Positions 44,486-55,088 of a stretch of 64,000 nucleotides of DNA are shown in pieces. Where the stretch lies: positions 3,410,001 through 3,474,000 of the forward strand of contig JACGCN010000001.1 in NCBI GenBank assembly GCA_014905825.1. The letters are read 5' to 3'. Numbering within the stretch: the first letter of the stretch is position 1; every line of letters starts with the position of its first letter. Under the pieces are notes generated by a model. That model worked only from the letters and a program-made list of their open reading frames with translations. It did no database searches and was not told the DNA's origin. The stretch is from Lyophyllum atratum. Its lineage: Eukaryota > Basidiomycota > Agaricomycetes > Agaricales > Lyophyllaceae. The position numbers were made by a program, and so were the translations under genes.

Positions 44486-46691
44486 TCACAGATGCTCTCT
44501 CTCGAAATCGCCACTTCGGCCGCCTGACTTACGCGACACCACAATCCCACCGATTTCCATCTCCCGTCCTGCGACTGCTTTGAGCATATCCCAAACAGTA
44601 AGCAGCCCGATCGAAACGGCAGTTAAGGCCTCCATCTCAACACCAGTTTTCCCTTCAGTCGACACAGTCGCACGGCACACGATTGAGTGTCGATGGGATT
44701 CGAGTTCACTGCCAGGGGCTTCCGGCGTCAATGTCACGGAGACATGTGAAAGGGAGAGTGGGTGGCATAACGGGATGAGATCAGATGTTTTCTTTGCGCC
44801 CATGATGGCTGCCAACTGCGCCACGGTCAGAGCATCTCCCTTCCTGCGTGCCTTTGCTTTTGCTTTCTCTTCCGCATTGGATGGCTCTGTGGGGTTGTCT
44901 CCAGCACCAGCAGCAGTAGGATAACTAGAGGTTACCAGCTCATATGCAGTCGCTGTTATATAGATCCGCCCGACGGCCGTTGCAGTTCGTTTTGTCGGCT
45001 GCTTATTTGCAATGTCCACCATCGAGGCGCGTCCTTCTTCGTCGAGGTGGGTCAACGATGGAATTGTGTGAAAGGCGGCCGAGGCACGAGATGGTCGAGA
45101 GGTGAGAGAAGGCTGTTGAAGCCGGTATGGGGACCAGATCAATTTGCCAAGTTTCCGTCTTGGCGTCGAAGATAGACGAATTCTTGGATAGGCCTGCGAA
45201 AAATCAGGGAGTATATTAGGTCCAAGATATCGTGAAGAACATAGTTTATACATGAGAAGAAGGAACACTCAACCGCCTATCAGAATCATCGGCCGATTTG
45301 TAACAACATCAATGTCCTCCATCCCAGCATGTTTCTCCTGCTTGCCGAAGACAGCTCGCCCAATGATTTGGAGTAATTCGTCGTCGGTAGCCCCTCTGCG
45401 CATTTCATCGCGCAAGGATAATTCCTTTGCGTCGAACAAACAGACCTACGAGCCAAGATCAGTTTCTAGCTTACTCGTCGATCAAGGTGCGGAACCTTTA
45501 TTTGCCCGTCTGCTGTGATGCGAAGGCGATTACACGACGAACAGAAGTGGTCCGACATACTGCTGATGAAACCAAAGCTTCCAGCATGGCTCGGAATCTT
45601 CCAAGATCGCGCAGTATCGTTTAATTCATCGGGTGCCCGTTGAAGGCTGGGATAACGGACTGAAAGGCGGTCCAGCAGTTCCGATGATGGGACCATCTTT
45701 TTCTTGTCCCATTTATTGCCTTGAGAATTGCTCAATATTGGGGGAGAATGATTGCGCCGAAGAACTGACCAGTAAACGGCATGAACTCGATGAAACGGAC
45801 AGACATTTGATTGTCCTTTGTCATTTCAACGAAGTCAAAGATCTCTGAATCATTAAGTCCCTTGATCACGACGACATTCAGCTTGACCGATTGCAGGGAT
45901 GAGTTTAAGGCGACGTCGAGAGCCTTCAGAACAGCTTCATGGCCTCGACGACGTGTTATTAGCTCAAACTTGAAAGGGTCTAAGGTATCCAAACTGTTGT
46001 TGTTAATACTTGCAAGACATATGTGGGAGAAGGGTTACCTCAAGTTCAAATGGGATAAGCCATTCTCAATAAGCTTAGGAAGACGCCGGTGGAGAGCCAG
46101 ACCATTGGAGGTCATACCAATGGATTTCAGTCCAAATTGCCGCAGCTCATTCAAGCTACCTGCAGGTGGGTTAGCAAAGACAGTTTATGGCGGAAATCCG
46201 TACTGACTGATGATTTCGTCGACCCCTTTTCGCACCGTTGGTTCTCCACCAGTCAAGCGAATCTTTGTGACACCACTCTTCACAAACAAGGTGGCAAGAC
46301 GGATTATCTCCTCATTCGTCAAGATTTTTCCGTGTGGAGAAAGCTCGATACCCTCGCTTGGCATACAGTAGAAACCTGAACTAGGATTAGGTGTCATTGT
46401 CTCATAATATAACGACCACTCACATCGCAAGTTGCATTTCTCAGTCAAAGAGATCCGGAGATAATCATGCTTACGATGGAACGAATCAACAAGAGCGGGG
46501 GAGAAAGGGTTCAAGGCATCTATGTCTGCGAGCTTTGCCTAGACTGATTGAGCGATGGTTTCTTTAGCTAGGAGTGCAATTGGTGGAGATACCTTGGCAG
46601 ATAAGCGAGATCCGGTCGCCTGCGTCGCAAGCAGCCTACAAGGCTGACGAACGGCAGACAAGGTAGAGACTGATATGAGTTTGAGGGCCAT
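44486..46691 (-). CDS. MOCS1: Molybdenum cofactor biosynthesis protein, fused MoaA-MoaC (MOCS1 / cnxABC type)
   Basis: Catalyses the first step of Moco synthesis, GTP to cyclic pyranopterin monophosphate, in mitochondria. The N-terminus [20 protein letters not shown] is a likely mitochondrial presequence, separated by an intron from [20 protein letters not shown]. The MoaA half has the radical SAM CxxxCxxC motif (EKCNLRC-FYCMP, split by an intron), [14 protein letters not shown], and a C-terminal cluster motif [17 protein letters not shown]. The MoaC half shows [35 protein letters not shown] and [20 protein letters not shown]. The linker near 45110-45190 needs a one-base change or an unseen splice to connect the halves. 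Organisation as one fused gene is known from Aspergillus cnxABC. It shares 190 bp of promoter with PUP3. Confidence 0.9.
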
Positions 46692-46881
46692 GGTGGTGGG
46701 AGGGAGTCAGTTCATAAGCCCAGTCATTGTCCATCCATCACGTTCAAGGGTGCCAGTGAACATGGGGAGATCAGTGACCACCGATCACCGTGACCGGTTG
46801 CGTGACACAGACGACGCGTCACTTGCAAGTTGCCCTGGACTCGGACGCGTAAGTTATCTGCCTTGACCTCGTACAGCCAAC
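46692..46881. promoter_or_regulatory. Bidirectional promoter between MOCS1 and PUP3
   Basis: 190 bp between opposite start codons. No clear TATA element. Both transcripts must start here. Confidence 0.45.
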
Positions 46882-47726
46882 ATGGTGAGCCGCTTCCTCG
46901 CTGTCCAGCGCACGATCTGACGTCTCTAATAGTCGATAATGGAATATAACGGTGGCTCCGTGATCGCCATGGTTGGCAAGGATTGCGTGGCCATCGCCTC
47001 CGATTTGCGTCTGGGAAACCAAGCATTGGGTATCTCGTCGAACTTCCAGAAGGTGTGTCCCTGAACACGAAGTTCGAAACTCTCCATACTGAATACTTGG
47101 TCAAGATATTCCCTGTTACAGATCGTATCTATCTTGGGCTCCCTGGTCTAGCAACTGATGTTACAACTCTGTGCGCTGAGCCTCCTACTCGAATACATCT
47201 ACATTGACTAAACCATTGCACCCTACTAGACGAGAACGATTTCGCTTCCGAGTGAACATGTACACCATTAAGGAAGAGCGGGAAATTGAGCCAGAAACCT
47301 TTGCCCACCTCGTGTCCTCAACACTCTACGAACATCGATTCGGCCCTTATTTCATTGAACCGGTCATGGCAGGTCTATCCAAAACACCAGTCTGGCGGCG
47401 TCAAGGCCCTTCATCGCTGCAACAGACCTCATTGGATGTCTAAACTTTGCGAAGGACTTCGTCGTTGCAGGCACCGCGAGCTCCAAGTTGTATGGTGTAG
47501 CGGAAGGACTATGGGAACCTGACTTGGAGCCAGAGGACTTGTTTGAGACGATATCTCAGACGCTGCTGAATGCAGTGGATCGAGATGCATACTCAGGCTG
47601 GGGGTGTATAGTCCATGTCATGTGAGCCATAACCTTAGAGGATGTCGTTCCTATTGCTGACTTACTCTTGGAAATAGTACAAAAGATAAAGTCATCATGC
47701 GTACGTTGAAGGGAAGAATGGACTAG
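46882..47726 (+). CDS. PUP3: 20S proteasome subunit beta-3
   Basis: Non-catalytic beta-ring subunit of the 20S core. The first coding exon is the ATG alone (46882-46884); intron 46885-46932 follows, then [20 protein letters not shown] and [18 protein letters not shown]. Further exons give [58 protein letters not shown] and the C-terminal [15 protein letters not shown]. Two single extra bases, near 47390 and 47404, disrupt [18 protein letters not shown]; removing both restores near-perfect family sequence. The coding sequence is so conserved that a pseudogene is very unlikely. Confidence 0.94.
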
Positions 47727-48011
47727 TCATCTCATGTGTACGAATGATATTTTTTGCTATCGATGATTCTGTCCTCCTTTACCGCCGGAACCCTGCAATA
47801 ATTGTAAATGTATACGCCCTAGCACTCTTCTTTTTCTATCTTTGTCTCTGTACCTCGAGCTATGGAAGAGTATCTACAGAAAGCTCGTATGAAGATGTCG
47901 CGCGAATTGAAGTAGGGGGCGGCCCGCCACCATGATGACGTAATCTGGGGTGAACATGCCGCTCTTTAACCGACTCCAAGTCTCGAACGACGAAGACTGA
48001 ACACATATCCT

Positions 48012-49197
48012 ATGTCTTCTGTCCTTTCGCGTCGGCTTATTACACCCTTGTTCACGACGCCTGCCACGACAAGATCCATATCCGTCAAGGTACTGCATCC
48101 GTGTCTGGATCCCACACCTATTTCCTATCGAATCCTCATGCTGACTCCCTAGTCCCTACTGCACGGATCTCCGGAAGCAAAGAAGGATGGAGACTTAGAC
48201 ATCGTTCAGCACTCACGAATCGTTGGCCGCGGGAAATACATTCATGGCTTTGAGAGTAGGAACATTTCAGCTTGCAGCGATATATCGCTATTCTGAACAT
48301 GGTTTTCCAGCTCACCGCGTCAAACCAGACAAGACCGAAGAGTATAAGAAAGCAGCGTATGTTCTTTCTACCATTGTTGAAGTTGCTCGTTCTCAAACTG
48401 TGATTTAGTGAAACGTATTATTTGGGTATCAAAGACGATCCGAAACTTCATGTGAAGTTGACTGGCAGCTGGGAAACTATGGTTGGCGAGCAAGATACAT
48501 TTGTCCACATCTTGGAGTACGAGAATTACGGTGGACTGGACAAAACTGTCAAACTGTTGAAGTCGTCCCCAGAGGTACGCTTGCCCAGCCCCAAGTCAGC
48601 ATGTGTTTGACGTTGTATGAAACAGCACCGTGAAACATATCAAGCAATGCTTCCTTTCTTGAATTCCCGATCTTCCCAATTGAACCAGGAGTTTGCTTTC
48701 TTTCCCTCGGCGCCTCCACATGCCCAGGGAGGAATCTTTGAACTTAGGACCTATACCCTCCAGCCGGGGACCCTATTGGAATGGGAGACTACATGGTGCG
48801 TCCCTCCAGCACGCACCTTCTCGTCCTATCGTTATATTCTAAATCTTCCAGGCGGCGAGGTATCGAGGCACGCCGGAAATACACGGCTCCTGTCGGTGCG
48901 TGGTTCTCGCAGATTGGAAAACTGCACCAGGTGCATCATTTGTGGCAGTATCCGTACGTTTCTCGCGATCTGCACATCGAAGCGGTGCTTCACTGTTTTT
49001 ATAGAACTCTAGAGGCGCGTAAAGAACTTCGTGAACAAGCCTGGCAGATCGACGGATGGGCAGAAACTGTGTCCAAGGTTAGTTTCGAACAGTAGCTTCT
49101 AAATTTCTGGTGAACACCCTCTCTTCAGACGGCGCAGTTGGCGAAGTCTATGGATTCCTTCATTCTTAAACCACTCGCATTCAGTCCTCTCAAGTAA
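48012..49197 (+). CDS. NIPSNAP-family mitochondrial protein
   Basis: The N-terminus MSSVLSRRLITPLFTTPATT with RSISVK is a probable mitochondrial presequence. NIPSNAP-fold segments follow: GRGKYIHGFETHRVKPDKTE, VKLTGSWETMVGEQDTFVHI, EYENYGGLDKT. The second repeat is GGIFELRTYTLQPGTLLEWE, RRGIEARRKYTAPVGAWFSQ, IGKLHQVHHLWQYP, LEARKELREQAWQ and the end MDSFILKPLAFSPLK. Seven or so short GT-AG introns separate these. Family members are mitochondrial matrix or outer-surface proteins linked in animals to mitophagy signalling; the fungal role is unknown. No frame correction was needed where I checked. Confidence 0.88.
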
Positions 49198-49444
49198 TGT
49201 AACATTATATACCATTCATCGCCGGATTCATGACCATGGAGGTTGGAGAGAATCTAAACGGTTCCGATCAATAGTAAGGAAGCCGATCATCATGCATCAT
49301 CATGAAGCCGGGGTTATGCGCAACTTCAACTTGAACTTTAGAAGTCTATCATTGCGTAGAGTCACGTGAACGGACATCTCATTTTAATTGGAAATCCGCA
49401 ATTGTATCTTGCCTTACACTCAAGTTTCTCACCGTGCACTCAAC

Positions 49445-52400
49445 ATGGAATGGCGCTACTCCGACCATTCTGACGATGAAGCAGGTCAAGACCCACAAGC
49501 AAGTAGTAGAAAAAGGAGCAGTAGAGGTAAAGCTGGCCCTTCCTCCCAACCTGCCGTCCTGACAAACCTATTTTAGCCTGTGATCAATGCCGCAAAACGA
49601 AGAGCAAGTGCGAGCGTCCAGGAGGTGATGCAGCTCCATGCAAAAGTTGTGCTTTGGCCGGAACAGGTGTGATACGAAGCTATCACAGTTGGATTATTCT
49701 AACCTAGGCGTAGCCTGCACCTTTCTAGGTATGCCTCCGCCACTATCTTGGGCGCTCATTTCTAATGCATGATGTCAGGACCAAGCTATAAACGTGGCCC
49801 TCCGAAGGGCTATATTCACGCAATCGAACAACGTTGGCATCAGGTTGAGTCATTACTCGGCGCGATAATACAATGTCCAGACCCTCGAGTGCAAGGGATC
49901 GTCTCCGACCTGAGGCAAGACGATCTTGCCCGGGAAATCATTCGGAGAGTTGACAATGGTCCTTACGTGCGTCATTGCTTCTAAGCACCTCATTACGAGT
50001 TACTTACTGAGAAATTGTGGATGGTGTCGTCATTAACAGGGTCCTTCTGGTCGACGTAATCAGCCTGATGGAGCGACGAAAGAGGATTTCTTCGCATCTA
50101 TTCTCAGGAGCAGTGAGAGCACGACGCCATCCCGTGATTCTGCACGCGCCCGACGACAGTCTAGAGTTTCTCGAGAAATTGTCTCCTCCAATCAAGGCAG
50201 GTGCTTCGAATTATAAGCATGAATAGATTCGTTAAAGGATAGCACAGACAATGGTCTTTCGGTGATTCCCACGAAGGAGTGGCAGGACAACGTTTCAAAT
50301 CATCTTGCATCGTCCTCGAAATATTCTTCGGCTTATGACAACTCAAGGTTTCCGCGACGGAGAAGACTTGAATCACACTCACAGTCTCAACCTGACTGGA
50401 ATGACATGTATACTATCGAAACAGGTATGAGTCCTACATTGACGACTAGGATATCATAGAATTGACATCCCTCAAGAGGAAGAAGAAATCAAAGACACTA
50501 CTGAAGGAATTGGTGAGCTCTCACTGGACGAAAATCAAGAAGTAGGCGCATGCATTTCATTCCCTTTACGATCTCACATATTCTTAGGTTCGTTTCCATG
50601 GGAAAGCAAGTGGTTTGCACTTGCTTGGTAGGAATATTCGAACAGATGATCGTATTGACGGTGGGATATGGTGTGTTTTCATTATCTCTCAACACCTTTG
50701 ATGTTAACAAATTTCGCAGGAGATTGCCGATGTCAAGGGTCTGGCCTGCTTCCAAGTTTCGAAGCAGTTTCCAAGAGCATGACCTCAATATATCTTTACC
50801 TCCGATACATGTTCAAGATCGACTCCTGGATCTTTATTTCAACTATGTGCACCCCGTGTTTCCTGTCCTACACAAAACACGTTTCCTAACAGAGTACAAC
50901 TTCAGGTTCGCGTTCTCATCGCTTCTCGACACTTTCTTGTCTGACTTTCCCCTAGGAAACAAAAGTAGGTACCCATGCCACCCCTATTAGTACTACTGCC
51001 TCACAGTTGTATAGCGGTCCCAATGCGCGAGCAATGTCCCCGGAATATGCTCCCGGCTCTCCTCGGCCTGATCCGTCGCAGGAAGTCACACCATTATTGC
51101 TCTTCTCGATATTTACAATAACAGCTCGATTCTGCGACGATGAAACGCCACCTCCATCGCGAGGGAAGATGTGGGAGGCTGGGTGTAACTACCTGGATAG
51201 TGCGAGAGCAATTTTAAGTCAGTCATGCTTGCGATCATCTCAGCATCGGTACTGACCGTATTGCAGCCAAAGTCTTCCATGAGTCAAGACCATCCACGGT
51301 GCAGTCATTACTTCTGCTCGGATATCGGGAATTTGGAATCGGTGGGCTTCCTCTTTCATTCACCCGGCATCAAAACCATTCAACCACATACAGGGTCAAT
51401 GGAACAGGCCTGGCTATTCATTGGTAAGTGAAACTTCTCATTGAATAGCAATGGCTCTTACGTCTTCCCTCAGGCATGGCGATTCGCATGGTATGTCCAT
51501 ATGGGCTTTTGGTAGACCTGATTTGAGAACGCCCTCTAGGCGATGGATCTCGGACTCAACTGCGATGCTTCCACCTGGAAGATACATGGGCATGATCTCT
51601 TTTCTCCAGCGGAAGTACAGACTCGTCGTCAGATCTGGTGGGCGTGTTGCATAGCAGATAGGTATGTGGTAAACCGGTGCAATATGAATTTAAACCAATC
51701 ACTCCACTCGCAGGTATGGATCCGTGTACATGGGTAAGCAGCTTTGCTCTCCATCCAGCTAATACCGACTTGCTTCCAGGAAGACCCATCGTGATCAAAG
51801 ACGATGATTTCGACACACCACTTCCAGCTGTAGACCAGGCAAGGACTTTCATCTTTCTGACGAAAGTCACGTTAACAATACCTTTATAGGAAGAGGATCA
51901 AAATCTGTGGCCACCCATATCTAGAAATAATTTGGATCCTAGCTATCCACCAGTACAAGGACAATTTTCTAGTTGTTTCCACGCTTTTTCGAGCCTGTGT
52001 AGGTGACCCTACCTCCATCGCCTCGTATCTATGATTAAATCCGCTTCTTGTCCAGGTGTAATCACTGGTGCCATCGTCACAAACATGTACTCTGTTCGTC
52101 ATATCGCACCGGCAACCAGAAGAGCGATGTTTGCGGACATGGAATCTCGTTTGGATCAATGGTTCATCGGTCTCCCTGAGGCACTTCGATACGAGACGAC
52201 GAGCAGAAGACCCGTACCTCCCCCACACATACTCTTTCTACATATCCGATATTGGGGTGCGGTGCTTTTATTGAACCGAGCATTGTACGTCCTAAATTTA
52301 CGACGTCTTGGACGCTTCTTACTTACACTTGTCCAGCATACCAAATTGGAAGGGGTAAGCAAGCCTACTCTTCCTTGTGAGCGTTACCAATGGTTCTACT

Positions 52401-53363
52401 AGTGCTGAGCCGACTTCTCGCAATACTCTTGAATTTAAATCGTTTGACCTGGCACAAGGTGCTGCCACACATGTCAGCGCAATAGGTAGCTCGACTATAT
52501 GTCCTTTCGGTTCTCTCTGACACTTCTCCAGTGACTTTGTATCGGGAAACGTTTACTTTGAAACGAAGCTCTCCATTCCTTACATCTTATATCCTGAGCG
52601 CAGCGTAAGGGACCAATATCTCTCTAGCGCGATCACAGCTAAACAAAATATTCTCTAACAGGATAATGCATATTCTAACATGTACGCTGCCCCTTATAAC
52701 GCTATCTCAGTCTTAATTAACGCGTCTTCTTCAGTGACCCTTCGTCCTTCTAACGTGCAGGCATCGTTTGGATTCCAACAATGTATGGCGGCATTAAAAG
52801 ATATGGAGGTGCGGCTGTTATGTTTGTTCAAAATGTAAAGTCTAACGTGCATGAAGATGGTCTGGCCAAGCGCATCCCGCGCATGGCAACTGCTGAATGG
52901 CGTCAAGATGGGATCGGACAGCATACCACCTCAAATACATTTCCCAGACAGAAACAAACGGCCAGCGGAAGCTGCTTTTGGTCAGGAGAAAAGCTCCGAC
53001 TACCTGCAACGGGAAGCCTTCAAGGGTCCGAGTCCCGAAACATTTAATGCGGAGGAGGAGAATGGAGTCCAGGAGCTGGGTACGCGAATTATGGCTCATA
53101 TGCTGGGGCTTCATATCCCAGGTATTGAGCCATCCACATCGTACTATCCGGGTTATGAATGGTGGCCTCGATCAAGCGAGGTTACCCCACCTGGGTCACA
53201 TCAGCTGTCGCCGGCTCCTTTGGGGTATGGATCGAGGAACGGGTTGGCGTCAAATTCGCATCCTGTTCCAGTAGGTGTGGCCTCGAACGAGGGCACTGAA
53301 TGGACTTCTGTCCCTCTTCCTGAAACCAATTACTCGTATGACTTCGATCGCTTTGGCCTATGA
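49445..53363 (+). CDS. Zn2Cys6 transcription factor with fungal-specific (fungal_trans) domain
   Basis: Nuclear regulator. Exon 1 (49445-49526) gives MEWRYSDHSDDEAGQDPQ with a basic patch. Exon 2 from 49577 carries the zinc cluster CDQCRKTKSKCERP, then CKSCALAGTAC, spacing CX2CX6CX9CX2CX6C. A following exon reads SYKRGPPKGYIHAIEQRW, the linker/dimerisation type of XlnR-like regulators. The fungal_trans domain is seen in DRLLDLYFNYVHPVFPVLHK, SIFTITARFCDDE, AMDLGLNCDAS, RRQIWWACCIADR and the RPIVIKDDDFDTPLP motif. The C-terminal part ends NYSYDFDRFGL. At least twelve introns are present. Resemblance to XlnR-type plant-cell-wall regulators is suggestive, not proven. The model between 52350 and 52850 is uncertain. 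Confidence 0.85.
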
Positions 53364-53565
53364 TTTGCTTATAGTTTTCGTGCTCTGTATGTACTACATA
53401 GGATATCATATATTTTAATTTGGTGGCTCGATTAAATTTACAACGTTCCTTTGTTCCCTCTTCTGGGCAACGTTGTTGATGATGTTAGGTAATCCGCCAA
53501 TTTCAGGTATACTCAGACTCGATCGACCATGACTTGTGGTTTCTTCGCTACTCATTTAAGCACAA

Positions 53566-54890
53566 ATGATGACCAGTCTTCGTAACATCCTAAATCCAGA
53601 AAACGGACGACGAAGAACGGTGAAGTGCGTATACCATCGTCGGTCGTGTACGCTCCAATATGCTGATCGAAAACGCAGGCTCATCGTGAATACGGATCAG
53701 GCTTCAACGAGTGAGATGCCATCCTCTCCTGGAACGTCACCTGTATCGGATGCAAGTGAGAACGTGGTTGGAGAATCTGTACAAGATCAGATCCATAGAG
53801 AACACGAGTCGCACCCAGACTGCCCAGACAGTCTGGCATGTCTGCCAGATACCGATGGTCGACCTCAACATACTCTTCCTGTCATCCTTCGCTGCGCAAT
53901 TCTTGGAAGTCCGCGGAAGCGCCTTACAATTAGGGAGATATACGCCGCCATGGAAGCTAAATATTCGTACTACAAAACTGCTGGGCCGACTTGGAAGGTG
54001 AATCCCTCCGGTCTATTTCGCGCGTCTGGGGTTCTGAACCTACACCATAGCAATCCGTTCGACACCATTTATCGTTGAATAGACTATTTGAACGCCAACC
54101 ACGACCAGTGACAGACCCAGGTTTCGGCTCGTACTGGACAGTGAACTTAACCGCACCTCCGGGAACCAAACGACCACGGAAAAGAGGTCGCCAGAACAAG
54201 GATGCTTCGGATGGATCCCCGCTCCCCCCAAAAAAGAGGGGCAGGCCGCGAAAGATCTTACCACCACCTGACGTGGATAACCTCCCGAGATTTTCACCAT
54301 TTGAAGAGGACGAGGACGATAAGAACGGCTCTCGCGCTGGACCGGTGGCCTCCACTTCTACTCAAGGCCAGAAGAAGGGTACGCAAAAAATCGATCACTA
54401 CGTAGGCGACAACTACGAGGATGACCCGGACGTTGCTTATGGTACGGAGGAAGACTATGAAAGCGAGGAGGAAGTCATACACCCAATGGATCGGCGTACT
54501 TCTTTAGTGGGACTAAGTGCATATGCACCGTCCCACTCGTCGCGACCGTTTTCTCTTCCCCCTATATCGTCTTTCCGGAATGAGGCGAGCACAGACAACC
54601 TCCTCGATTCAATGCAGGCCGAGATTGCGAGTCTACGGCGACAATCAGCAGAGGCGGTCTCACTTTCACTCCGACTTTCTGAGCAGCTCGTACACGCTCA
54701 AACGGAATCATCACGGACTCGGGCTACTCTCCGAACAATAGAAGGAATACTAGAGGGAGAGTCGAAGAGGAGGAGAGAAGCAGAAAGAGCGGTAGACAAC
54801 GAAGAGAAGAGACGGAGAAAAGCAGAAGAGGCATTGAACGAGTTCCTTTCACGGTCGTCATCAAATACCGACCCGCCACCGCCCTCATGA
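53566..54890 (+). CDS. Forkhead transcription factor with AT-hook and C-terminal coiled coil
   Basis: Two exons: 53566-53997 and 54051-54890. The forkhead domain begins HTLPVILRCAILGSPRKRLT and continues REIYAAMEAKYSYYKTAGPTW. It crosses the intron into the recognition helix KQSVRHHLSLNRLFERQ and then PVTDPGFGSYWTVNL. Right after it come two basic patches: PRKRGRQNK and a canonical AT-hook KKRGRPRK (54231-54256). An acidic low-complexity stretch (EDEDDKNG, EEDYESEEEV) follows. The end is a coiled coil rich in Arg/Glu (RRQSAEAVSLSLRLSEQL, SKRRREAERA). The N-terminus is poorly conserved. The direct targets are unknown; fungal forkheads commonly act in cell cycle and development. Confidence 0.92.
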
Positions 54891-55088
54891 CCGCTGGCAT
54901 GAACCTTGGGCACCAGGCTCATTATGGTGTTGGTGGTGGTATTTGCATGTTATGGACTTCGACTGTATATAATTCAAGGCTGGAATGGGCTTGTGATAAG
55001 GGTTTATTTGAGGCTGCAGACAAGCACGCACAAACACGGATAATTTTCTGAAGGAAATGTCAAGGAGACATTACGATCCTACCAGCTC

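Noticed and set aside
49388..49444. Upstream extension of the Zn2Cys6 protein
   Set aside because: The extension begins with TTG; the first ATG in frame is 49445.
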